From: DATNFP01 sp035606335
Lineage (GTDB): Bacteria > Bacteroidota > Bacteroidia > Chitinophagales > Chitinophagaceae
Length of the DNA stretch: 18,461 nt
Reading direction: 5' to 3'
Assembly (NCBI GenBank): GCA_035606335.1
Contig: DATNFP010000067.1
Coordinates: 1 to 18,461 of the forward strand
The notes below the pieces were generated by a model. That model saw only the letters and a list, made by a program, of their open reading frames with translations, did not search any database and had not been told where the DNA came from. Shown piece by piece: positions 7,029 to 14,013 of this stretch (positions are counted from its first letter, which is position 1; every line of letters starts with the position of its first letter). Made by a program: the position numbers and the translations under genes.

Positions 7029-7997
7029 TTAATGTTTTCCGTGAATTACTGTTGCCTCTTCCAGCTCCAGCACACCTAAATATCGCTCGGCATCGAGAGC
7101 TGCCATACAGCCGCTACCTGCTGCTGTTACAGCTTGCCTGTATATTTTATCTTGTACATCACCACAGGCAAATACTCCTTCAATATTTGTCTTTGACGAA
7201 TTAGGCTGTGTGATCAAATAGCCTTGTTCATCCATATCCAGCCAACCTTTGAAGAGCGATGAATTAGGTTCATGCCCTATAGCAACGAAAAATGCTTTTA
7301 CAGGGATTGAAGTTGCCTCATTTATTTTGTTGTTATGCACCTTTACAGCCTCTACCTTATGCTCTCCTACCACTTCCTGTGTATCAGTGTTCCAATATAC
7401 CTTGATGTTTGCCGTTTTAAATACACGTTCCTGCATTACTTTGCTTGCGCGCATTTCACCCTTGCGTATCAGCATGTGTACGGTACTGCATAATTTAGAA
7501 AGATATAATGCCTCTTCGCATGCTGTATCTCCTGCACCAACAATTGCTACTTCCTGGCCTTTGAAAAAGAAGCCATCACATACAGCGCATGCAGAAACTC
7601 CATGACCATTCAGTCGTTGTTCTGATTCCAGGTTCAGCCATTTGGCCGACGCCCCTGTTGCTATTATTACTGCATCAGCGTCTATCCATTTATCTTCATC
7701 TATTTCCACTTTATAAGGACGGCTTGAGAAATCCACTTTTGTAGCCAATCCCCAGCGTATATCCGCACCCATGCGTTGTGCCTGTTGCTCAAAATCTACC
7801 ATCATTTGGGGTCCCATTACACCATTGGCATAGCCGGGGTAGTTTTCTACTTCAGTGGTAATGGTTAATTGTCCGCCTGGTTGTAATCCCTGGTATAAAA
7901 CCGGTTTCAGGTTGGCACGTGCGGCATATATTGCTGCGGTATATCCTGCCGGTCCTGACCCTATAATGAGGCAATGTACTTTTTCTGTTTCAGTCAT
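7029..7997 (-). CDS. trxB: Thioredoxin-disulfide reductase
   Basis: This 322-residue flavoprotein matches the low-molecular-weight bacterial thioredoxin reductases in length. It passes electrons from NADPH through FAD and a Cys pair to thioredoxin in the cytosol. Visible motifs in order are the FAD-binding GSGPAGYTAA (13-22), the redox-active CAVC (C137, C140), the second nucleotide fold VGAGDTACEEA (153-163), and the second FAD contact ACGDVQD (277-283). The NADPH phosphate-binding motif HRRxxxR of the E. coli enzyme reads IRKGEMR here (177-183), keeping the first and last Arg. Cofactor preference is therefore probably NADPH but worth testing. The gene converges on the radical SAM gene and appears to be transcribed alone. 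Confidence 0.96.
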   Translation of the reverse strand: MTETEKVHCLIIGSGPAGYTAAIYAARANLKPVLYQGLQPGGQLTITTEVENYPGYANGVMGPQMMVDFEQQAQRMGADIRWGLATKVDFSSRPYKVEIDEDKWIDADAVIIATGASAKWLNLESEQRLNGHGVSACAVCDGFFFKGQEVAIVGAGDTACEEALYLSKLCSTVHMLIRKGEMRASKVMQERVFKTANIKVYWNTDTQEVVGEHKVEAVKVHNNKINEATSIPVKAFFVAIGHEPNSSLFKGWLDMDEQGYLITQPNSSKTNIEGVFACGDVQDKIYRQAVTAAGSGCMAALDAERYLGVLELEEATVIHGKH

Positions 7998-8101
7998 ATA
8001 TTCTTACGTATGCAATTTAATTTGGTAAAAATGCGAAAGAATTGCCAATGCAGCAAAACTTCTGTTTAGAAAACAGTTATAGTCGTATCAATTCAAACTT
8101 A

Positions 8102-9037
8102 TTAATGTGTAATTATAAGTGTTGTATTGGTGCTGCCATATGCTGCCCATACTCCAAGGGCGCCATTGCTGATGTTACTTTGCACGTTTATGGGAGAGGC
8201 AAACGGATTGCCAACAACATTAGTAGCATATTGAAATGTTTCCCAGAAATTATAAACGCCTTTGTCTATAGAAGCCCATTTTACGGTAACTGTATCGCCT
8301 ATAAAAAAACGTCTGGCCCAGCCACTATCGGGATTTTGAGTATTATGTCCGGGAAAAATGGGGAAATTTACCGGAGCGCCATTGGTAACTTCGTCAGAAT
8401 AGGTATCCCCAGCAAAGTAAGGTTCACTATTCCTTTTCGTGAAGTATTTCACATAGTTCCCGGGTGTATCAGGATCTGTGAAATTAATGAACAGTGATAT
8501 TTCAGTCGGGTACTTAGAGTCTGTTTGTATCGGAGGCTTGGTTGTAAGGGAATCAATATGCATCGGCGTCGGTATTTTGGCAGTTGATGTATATGTTTTC
8601 CCATTATAGTTTATTGTTAAGGTGTACGATCTTCCTATTTCTCCTACAAAGCTGAATGAGCCGGGATCTGAGCTATCTATTGTATATACATAAAAGTTAT
8701 AGCTTCCCCCCGTGTCCAGAGTATATTCTCTTAGTGTAATTGTTCTGCTGCTATCCGAGACCGTTACGTTTGCCCCATGCACAAAGCTACCCTCTATGGT
8801 ACTTAGGTCTATTTGTGAAAAGAAACTTTGTGATGTTGTAAGCACAACAAATGGTGGCAATCCGTTTTCTATCTGTCCTTCCACTACCAGGTTGCTGGCT
8901 CCGGAATTCAAATGAATATTTACCTGCTTTTCACAGGAAAGAAGCGTAATGCTGAGAACAAAAGACGCAATTATTACGTATGCAAATGTATTTGTAAGTT
9001 TTCGTGGCTTAGGCATATCAATAATTCCATATAACAA
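8102..9037 (-). CDS. DUF4249 family lipoprotein
   Basis: The 311-residue product matches the Bacteroidota-specific DUF4249 family. It has a lipoprotein signal (ITLLSCEKQ, lipidated Cys35), the early LVVEGQIENGLPPFVVLT segment, a Tyr/Thr-rich beta region including TLTINYNGKTYTSTAKIP, and the family-like C-terminus ALGVWAAYGSTNTTLIIT. The second ATG (M8 at 9016) gives a better signal peptide (MPKPRK then a hydrophobic run) and may be the real start. DUF4249 genes usually accompany a TonB-dependent outer-membrane receptor; none is here. It lies 46 bases downstream of the YkuD-domain gene on the same strand and may share its transcript. Molecular function is unknown; a periplasmic or surface lipoprotein is likely. 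Confidence 0.85.
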   Translation of the reverse strand: MLYGIIDMPKPRKLTNTFAYVIIASFVLSITLLSCEKQVNIHLNSGASNLVVEGQIENGLPPFVVLTTSQSFFSQIDLSTIEGSFVHGANVTVSDSSRTITLREYTLDTGGSYNFYVYTIDSSDPGSFSFVGEIGRSYTLTINYNGKTYTSTAKIPTPMHIDSLTTKPPIQTDSKYPTEISLFINFTDPDTPGNYVKYFTKRNSEPYFAGDTYSDEVTNGAPVNFPIFPGHNTQNPDSGWARRFFIGDTVTVKWASIDKGVYNFWETFQYATNVVGNPFASPINVQSNISNGALGVWAAYGSTNTTLIITH

Positions 9038-9083
9038 CGTAAAATTAAGCTAACTGTTGTATAACCTATGAAACTGATAATTA

Positions 9084-9857
9084 TTAATCGGTAATATACT
9101 TGCCATCAACACCATACATTACCGGGAGCAGCTTATGATTTTTTTCAAAGTAGTCGTAGCCTGTTTTTAGATTCACCCAAAAACGTTGTTTTGCAGTATC
9201 ACTTGCATATTCCCTTCCTAAAAAATTAAGGCCTGCTCTGGTAAAGCGCACAGGAAGAATATGAACAGGAATATATGTTTCGCCGCTTAATTTGGCATTA
9301 AGACAAATTATGTAAAGCTCTTGTATTACATCATCTGTCATTGGCATGCAACCAATAGTAACACAGCCGCCATGTATGTAAATATCGCCACCTGGATTCT
9401 TCTTGTCACCACACATCATATCCGAATAGTTAGGATAGTTTAGCAACATCGCCAGGTAAAAGTCACTTTTGGGATTGAAGTCCTCAATAAAATAATATCC
9501 TTCGGGCACCTGCCTGTCTCCTTCCGTACGCTTAGGTCCTAATATGCCCGATAATGCACAAATACGATATGTCTTTATGAGTTTATATTCGCTATTGTCA
9601 TCATTTCGCGCCCACAATTCCATCTCATTTTGAGATTTAAAAGTGCGTAGATAGATGTTTTTGCAGGGATAATTAACACCATGTTTTGCAAACATTTTTT
9701 GCAGACTGTCATTGTACTTGGTATATGCCTGCGAAACGCGGTTAAAGGAAAATTGAAAATTGCGGAAAGTCTGTACTTCATCCTGAGCATAAGATGTAAA
9801 TGCTATCATACAAAACACAATACCTGCTAAAAGGGCATGAAGCTTATATTTCCTCAT
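9084..9857 (-). CDS. YafK/DpaA-like YkuD-domain protein (L,D-transpeptidase family)
   Basis: The 257-residue exported protein has a signal peptide (cleavage about SYA-QD, residues 21-26) and one YkuD catalytic domain. The active-site motif HGGCVTIGCMPMTD carries H162 and nucleophile C170. The arrangement (IYLRTFKSQNEMELWAR early, then CALSGILGPKRTEGDRQVPEGYYFI, then HGGC...GC) is that of the YafK subgroup. E. coli YafK/DpaA cuts the link between peptidoglycan and Braun lipoprotein rather than making crosslinks. Bacteroidota are not known to have Braun lipoprotein, so the substrate here is open: L,D-crosslinking, its reversal, or release of another wall-linked protein. There is no peptidoglycan-binding repeat. 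A perfect inverted repeat lies about 65 bases upstream, and the DUF4249 gene follows on the same strand. Confidence 0.88.
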   Translation of the reverse strand: MRKYKLHALLAGIVFCMIAFTSYAQDEVQTFRNFQFSFNRVSQAYTKYNDSLQKMFAKHGVNYPCKNIYLRTFKSQNEMELWARNDDNSEYKLIKTYRICALSGILGPKRTEGDRQVPEGYYFIEDFNPKSDFYLAMLLNYPNYSDMMCGDKKNPGGDIYIHGGCVTIGCMPMTDDVIQELYIICLNAKLSGETYIPVHILPVRFTRAGLNFLGREYASDTAKQRFWVNLKTGYDYFEKNHKLLPVMYGVDGKYITD

Positions 9858-9911
9858 AAAAAAATAAAACCTAAAGTATAAAGAATAAAGAATTAATATC
9901 CCTGTTGATAG

Positions 9912-9936
9912 ATTGTAATAAAACTATTATTACAAT
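9912..9936. promoter_or_regulatory. Perfect inverted repeat upstream of the YafK-like gene
   Basis: ATTGTAATA (9912-9920) and TATTACAAT (9928-9936) are perfect 9-base arms around seven bases. The centre is about 67 bases before the start at 9857. There is no T tract and no gene ends here on either strand except hpd, which has its own terminator at 9987-10009. A transcription-factor operator is the likeliest reading; AT-rich chance is possible. Confidence 0.4.
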
Positions 9937-9986
9937 ATTTACACAAAAATAGGAATAAACAGTTAAAATATTTTGCTAAAAAACAC

Positions 9987-10009
9987 AAACCCCGGCATTG
10001 CCGGGGTTT
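9987..10009 (-). terminator. Rho-independent terminator after hpd
   Basis: Arms AAACCCCGGC (9987-9996) and GCCGGGGTTT (10000-10009) form a 10-bp stem around a triloop. Read on the minus strand it is followed by GTGTTTTTTAG, a U tract. It lies 20 bases past the hpd stop and shares the CCGGCAATGCCGG core with the terminator at 416-440. Confidence 0.9.
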
Positions 10010-10029
10010 AAACATTATAAAAAACAATA

Positions 10030-11157
10030 TTATAAATTACCTCTTTTCGCCTGTTCTCTTTCTATAGATTCAAACAGTGCTTTAAAATTACCTGCACCAA
10101 AGCTTTGTGCTCCTTTGCGTTCAATGATTTCAATAAATAAAGTAGGTCGGTCTTCGATAGGCTTCGTAAATATTTGTAATAAATATCCTTCATCATCGCG
10201 ATCTACCAATATGCCTAATTCCTGCAATGGGGCGATATCTTCATCAATCTTTCCTACACGGTTCAATAGGTCCTCATAATAAGTTGCGGGTGTATTTAAG
10301 AATTCTACGCCACGTGATTTTAAATTTCTTACTGTAGAAACAATATCTTTTGTGGCAATAGCAATATGCTGCACCCCTTCTCCTTCATAAAATTCAAGAT
10401 ATTCTTCTATCTGCGATTTTCTCTTTCCTTCGGCAGGTTCATTTATCGGGAATTTTACATACCCGTTGCCATTGCTCATTACTTTACTCATTAGCGCTGA
10501 ATATTCAGTATTGATTTGCTTATCGTCAAAAGACAGTATATTCACAAAACCCATTACATCTTCATACCATTTCACGGTTTCATTCATTCTGTTCCAGCCT
10601 ACATTGCCAACACAATGATCTACATATAGCAAACCAGCTTCCGATGGATTATAGTTACTTTTCCAGAGTTGATAGCCTGGCAGGAATGGCCCATTGTAAT
10701 TTTTACGTTCCACAAACAGGTGTACTGTTTCACCATAAGTATAGATACCACTCATTTTTACCTCGCCATATTCATCGATAAGCGTTTTAGGATCCATATA
10801 TGGCTTGCCGCCTCTCCTAGTTGTTTCTTCAAATGCCTTATAAGCATCATCTACCCACAATGCCAATATCTTCACACCATCGCCATGCTTATAGATATGT
10901 TCGGAGATAGGGCTTTCAGATTTCAATGGTGTAGTAAGCACCAGGCGTATTTTACCTTGTTGCAACACATAAGAGACAACATCTCTTACTCCTGTTTCAG
11001 GGCCTGCATAGGCAACAGATTGAAAACCGAATGCTGTCTTGTAAAAGTGTGCAGCTTGTTTAGCATTTCCTACATATAGCTCTATATGGTCAGTACCATT
11101 TATAGGCAGGAAATCTTTTGCTGTTTTCATTTTTTGGCTCGCGGTCATTGTTTCCAT
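10030..11157 (-). CDS. hpd: 4-hydroxyphenylpyruvate dioxygenase
   Basis: The 375-residue enzyme converts 4-hydroxyphenylpyruvate and O2 to homogentisate and CO2 in tyrosine breakdown. It has two vicinal-oxygen-chelate halves: an N-terminal one starting at DHIELYVGNAKQAAHFY (23-39) and a catalytic C-terminal one. The Fe(II) ligands are H181 (YVDHCVGNV), H264 (GVQHIAIAT) and E343 (LFIEIIERKG). The C-terminal gate region is typical (GAGNFKALFESIEREQAKRGNL). It sits 45 bases downstream of hmgA on the same strand, forming a two-gene catabolic unit, and ends in a clear terminator. The gap between them holds an imperfect AT-rich inverted repeat (11167-11197). The expected downstream enzymes, fumarylacetoacetase and maleylacetoacetate isomerase, are not in the window. 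Confidence 0.97.
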   Translation of the reverse strand: METMTASQKMKTAKDFLPINGTDHIELYVGNAKQAAHFYKTAFGFQSVAYAGPETGVRDVVSYVLQQGKIRLVLTTPLKSESPISEHIYKHGDGVKILALWVDDAYKAFEETTRRGGKPYMDPKTLIDEYGEVKMSGIYTYGETVHLFVERKNYNGPFLPGYQLWKSNYNPSEAGLLYVDHCVGNVGWNRMNETVKWYEDVMGFVNILSFDDKQINTEYSALMSKVMSNGNGYVKFPINEPAEGKRKSQIEEYLEFYEGEGVQHIAIATKDIVSTVRNLKSRGVEFLNTPATYYEDLLNRVGKIDEDIAPLQELGILVDRDDEGYLLQIFTKPIEDRPTLFIEIIERKGAQSFGAGNFKALFESIEREQAKRGNL

Positions 11158-11202
11158 ATTCTGATATTTTAAAATTTTAGGTGATCCTATTTTAAAAAAG
11201 AA

Positions 11203-12363
11203 TTATTCTATCCAGCTCATCACATAGCTATCATCTTCTATTGCTAAGGCATCGTCTGTTATATTCAAAGGATGGAAAGTATCTACCATCACTGCCAGTT
11301 CCTTGGTTTCTTTCGCCCCGATGCTTTTTTCTACCGTTCCCGGATGCGGGCCATGTGGTATACCGGATGGATGCAAAGTGATCATGCCACGTTCCACATG
11401 CTTGCGACTCATAAAGTCCCCATCCACATAATAAAGCACTTCGTCACTATCTATATTGCTATGATTATAGGGCGCGGGAATTGATAACGGATGGTAATCG
11501 AACAAACGAGGTACAAATGAGCATATCACAAAATTATTTGCATCAAATGTCTGGTGCACTGGCGGTGGCTGATGCACACGTCCTGTTATCGGCTCAAAAT
11601 CGTGAATGCTTAATATAAAAGGATATTCATAGCCATCCCAGCCGATCACATCAAATGGGTGTGTTCCATACCATATAGGATATAACAAACCACGCTTTTT
11701 TATTTGTATTAAAAATTCTCCTTTTTCATCCATAGTTACAAGGTTTTGAGGTTTTCTCAAATCTCTTTCACTATAGGGAGAATGTTCCAGCAGTTGTCCG
11801 TATTTGCTGAGATATCTTTTAGGAAAAGTAACCGGGCTATACGATTCTATAATGAACAGCCGGTTGTCTTTACTATTAAATTCTATTTGATAAATAGTAC
11901 CTCGTGGAATTACAACATAGTCACCATAGCTGAAAGGCAACTGTCCATATTGTGTCTTTAATGTACCTGAGCCTTCATGAATAAAAAGCACTTCATCAGT
12001 ATCTGCATTTTTGTAAAATACATTATCTGATAGGCCATTTTGAGGTGCTGCAAGTGTTAATTGCACGTCATTGTTAAATAATGCAACCTTGCGGCTTTTT
12101 AAATAGTCAGCCTCAGGGCTTATTTTAAAACCCTGGAAGCTTCTATGCTTCAGTATACTATCAGTAGCAGCTTTGGGAGCAATATTTGTTGGAGTATCAA
12201 CCTTTACAATCTTGGTAGGTGGGTGCAAATGGTAGAGTAGCGAATAGTTCGAAGAAAATCCTTCTGTACTAAACAATTGTTCTGAATACAGGCTTCCATC
12301 CGGCTTGCGAAACTGTGTATGACGCTTATGTGGTATATCTCCTAACGAAAAATAATGAGGCAT
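11203..12363 (-). CDS. hmgA: Homogentisate 1,2-dioxygenase
   Basis: The 386-residue cupin enzyme opens the ring of homogentisate to give maleylacetoacetate, the step after Hpd. The opening MPHYFSLGDIPHKRHTQFR is characteristic of the bacterial form, which is shorter than the roughly 445-residue animal enzyme. Candidate Fe(II) ligands, aligned by eye to human H335/E341/H371, are H301 and E308 (PYNHSNIDSDE) and H337 (GIPHGPH); the spacing between the first two is one residue longer than in the human protein. It is the first gene of the hmgA-hpd unit, with a promoter 16-46 bases upstream of the start. This confirms that the organism can degrade tyrosine and phenylalanine-derived carbon, if the last two enzymes are encoded elsewhere. 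Confidence 0.96.
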   Translation of the reverse strand: MPHYFSLGDIPHKRHTQFRKPDGSLYSEQLFSTEGFSSNYSLLYHLHPPTKIVKVDTPTNIAPKAATDSILKHRSFQGFKISPEADYLKSRKVALFNNDVQLTLAAPQNGLSDNVFYKNADTDEVLFIHEGSGTLKTQYGQLPFSYGDYVVIPRGTIYQIEFNSKDNRLFIIESYSPVTFPKRYLSKYGQLLEHSPYSERDLRKPQNLVTMDEKGEFLIQIKKRGLLYPIWYGTHPFDVIGWDGYEYPFILSIHDFEPITGRVHQPPPVHQTFDANNFVICSFVPRLFDYHPLSIPAPYNHSNIDSDEVLYYVDGDFMSRKHVERGMITLHPSGIPHGPHPGTVEKSIGAKETKELAVMVDTFHPLNITDDALAIEDDSYVMSWIE

Positions 12364-12378
12364 TGCGGCTTATTTTTT

Positions 12379-12409
12379 CAAAATTACGATATTGCCCTGC
12401 TTTTACAAT
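12379..12409 (-). promoter_or_regulatory. Bacteroidota-type promoter of hmgA-hpd
   Basis: On the minus strand, ATTG (12406-12409), exactly 19 bases, then TAATTTTG (12379-12386) matches TTTG-N19-TAnnTTTG with one mismatch in the -33 element. The predicted start of transcription would leave only a very short leader before the hmgA ATG at 12363. It is the clearest promoter in the window and supports the assignment to Bacteroidota. Confidence 0.6.
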
Positions 12410-12424
12410 GGCATATAACTAAAA

Positions 12425-13027
12425 TCATAAAAATGAAAGCCCCATTTGTATCAGACCGATAACAAACCCCAAAACACCGCCTATTAACTCTATAAATCTG
12501 AATTCTTTACTCATCACATTTGCCAGTATCTCTTCCAGCTTATCTGATGAAAAATTTGATACCTTTTCTGTTACCATTTGCTCAATATCCACTCTACTGC
12601 TTAATGAATCTGTGTATTGGTGTATTATCTGCGGCAGCAGTAATTCTATTTCCTCCAGCATACCTTCTTTAATTTTTTGCATTGTGCCTTCTCCCACAAA
12701 CATGGAGATGACAGGTAGCCTTTCTTTTAGCTTAACCTGCAAAAAATTATCGAGGTGTTTTTCAATGGTAGGGGTAAGGGCTTTTAATTGTTCCGGTTCT
12801 TTAAGAAGTATAGCAATTTCATCAAAATGTATCAACTCAGATGCCACTACACTTCCAAGCTTAGCGGCAAATTGCTTCTGCCGTTTTGGGAAGATCCCCT
12901 GTATGGTAATACCCAAAAACCGTTTGGGATTTTTGGGATGAAACAGCATATATATCGCGATCCATGTGGTGAACCATCCTGTAAAAGCAGCTACAAAAGG
13001 TTGTAGCCAAAACATTATACTATTCAT
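12425..13027 (-). CDS. DUF445 family membrane protein
   Basis: The 200-residue protein is a short single-copy member of DUF445 (YheB/YjiN-like). The N-terminal membrane segment carries the family signature AAFTGWFTTWIAIYMLFHPK (13-32), followed by an amphipathic helical middle (about 50-170) and a C-terminal membrane segment (about 180-199, GGVLGFVIGLIQMGLSF). Both ends are thus anchored in the inner membrane. The family's function is not established. It follows the outer-membrane protein gene on the same strand but is separated from it by a terminator. It ends 61 bases upstream of the hmgA start, with that promoter between, so it is probably transcribed on its own. Confidence 0.85.
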   Translation of the reverse strand: MNSIMFWLQPFVAAFTGWFTTWIAIYMLFHPKNPKRFLGITIQGIFPKRQKQFAAKLGSVVASELIHFDEIAILLKEPEQLKALTPTIEKHLDNFLQVKLKERLPVISMFVGEGTMQKIKEGMLEEIELLLPQIIHQYTDSLSSRVDIEQMVTEKVSNFSSDKLEEILANVMSKEFRFIELIGGVLGFVIGLIQMGLSFL

Positions 13028-13098
13028 GATAAATTGATCCAGTACCTGGGTTGCGAAGATAATGGATGTTATTAACTGATAGATCAGAATTGATACAT

Positions 13099-13132
13099 AA
13101 AAAAATCCGCTGGTCTTATAAGGCCAGCGGAT
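13099..13132 (-). terminator. Rho-independent terminator after the beta-barrel gene
   Basis: Arms 13105-13116 and 13121-13132 form a 12-bp stem with one G-U pair (ATCCGCTGGTCT / AGGCCAGCGGAT). On the minus strand it runs into seven Ts (complement of 13099-13105). It lies 22 bases past the stop of the outer-membrane protein gene. Confidence 0.9.
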
Positions 13133-13154
13133 GACTATATTTAAAATAACTTTT

Positions 13155-13862
13155 TTATTCTGCGTTTATGCCTCCGCCTGTGTGCACATTATGTGCTTTG
13201 TGGAAACCAAAACAATAACGGATACCTGCAGTGACGGGATAAGCTACAACACGATAATGCAAATAACTGTAAGGTTTAAAAACCGGAGCATGTGCGGAAT
13301 AATCAAGATCAAAATCACGAACAGCAGCTTCTATATTAAAAGCAAACCTTTTGCTGAAATTATAGGTATAGCCAACCTGTAAGCCAAATACAGGGCCTAC
13401 ACCACCATCGGGTGCTATATAGTCTGCCGATGGAGAAGGAGTATTTTTATTAAAGTTCCTTGCAACAGATACCCCTATGCCAATTCCTCCATAGAAATAA
13501 CCATACCTGGTATAAAATTTCTTGTTCAAAACAGCATCTAATGCAGTCGTTACTTTTGAATAAATGAACTGTTTTCCGTCTGTGCGTCCGTCTATAACTT
13601 TTCTGCCATTCAAATAATAATCAGGAGAAGTGCGTGATAGCTGCAAAACATTTGCATCTATTCCTATTTGCAAATTATGCCCAATGTTTACCAGTGCGAA
13701 GAAACTGGTTGCGTAATTTATTGCAATGCCGTCGCCTTTATATGCCAGGTTGTTGGTAGCCTTGCTGTTTATGCTGGCTCCCATATTCGCTCCAAATTCA
13801 ATTTTTTGAGCAAAAGCCGGTAGAGTAGTTAAAATGAATAATGGAAGTAATAATCTTTTCAT
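13155..13862 (-). CDS. Outer-membrane beta-barrel protein (porin-like)
   Basis: The 235-residue protein has a clear signal peptide (MKRLLLPLFILTTLPAFA, cleavage before Q19) and alternating aromatic/polar strands typical of the outer-membrane OmpA-like/PorT-type beta-barrel class. Strand-like segments include IEFGANMGASINSK, TRYGYFYGGIGIGVSVAR, PVFGLQVGYTYNFSKRFAFNIEAAVRDF and YPVTAGIRYCFGF. The last barrel strand ends at about residue 220 and is followed by a short hydrophilic tail (HKAHNVHTGGGINAE). This is atypical, since most barrels end on an aromatic residue. Function and ligand are unknown. Its upstream region carries an inverted repeat and a helical-turn direct repeat, which suggests regulated expression. 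Confidence 0.8.
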   Translation of the reverse strand: MKRLLLPLFILTTLPAFAQKIEFGANMGASINSKATNNLAYKGDGIAINYATSFFALVNIGHNLQIGIDANVLQLSRTSPDYYLNGRKVIDGRTDGKQFIYSKVTTALDAVLNKKFYTRYGYFYGGIGIGVSVARNFNKNTPSPSADYIAPDGGVGPVFGLQVGYTYNFSKRFAFNIEAAVRDFDLDYSAHAPVFKPYSYLHYRVVAYPVTAGIRYCFGFHKAHNVHTGGGINAE

Positions 13863-13879
13863 AGAATGCTATTAACAAA

Positions 13880-13915
13880 TAACAGAACTAATATAAAAAT
13901 AAAAAATTTCTGTTA
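13880..13915. repeat. Inverted repeat in the leader region of the beta-barrel gene
   Basis: TAACAGAA (13880-13887) and TTCTGTTA (13908-13915) are perfect 8-base arms separated by 20 bases, beginning 18 bases before the start codon at 13862. It could be a leader-RNA hairpin or a protein site; the intervening DNA is almost all A and T. Confidence 0.35.
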
Positions 13916-13938
13916 CAATATAATAAATTTTTATGAAA

Positions 13939-13959
13939 TTATTCCACATTTATTCCACA
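13939..13959. repeat. Two direct copies of TTATTCCACA, 11-bp period
   Basis: TTATTCCACA occurs at 13939-13948 and again at 13950-13959, one helical turn apart, 77-97 bases upstream of the beta-barrel start (read on that strand as TGTGGAATAA). Direct copies at one-turn spacing are common in sites for regulators that bind head-to-tail. No regulator can be named. Confidence 0.4.
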
Positions 13960-14013
13960 ATTATCAGAAAAATAATGGTTTACTATATCCTCCGAAAGGC
14001 AATTTGTTATAAA

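Noticed and set aside
8062..8076. Small hairpin CTGTTT-AGA-AAACAG after the DUF4249 gene
   Set aside because: The 6-bp AT-rich stem and weak T content on the minus strand are too poor to call a terminator with confidence.
8042..8497. Open frame of 151 codons on the plus strand
   Set aside because: It lies almost wholly opposite the DUF4249 gene, and its translation shows no recognisable fold or signal; it is an antisense shadow.
10669..11079. Open frame of 136 codons on the plus strand
   Set aside because: Antisense to hpd with no supporting motif or upstream signal.
11167..11197. AT-rich inverted repeat TTTTAAAAT...ATTTTAAAA between hmgA and hpd
   Set aside because: It has a 3-base bulge and is nearly all A/T outside AGG/CCT; it may be a weak hairpin but is not distinguishable from composition.
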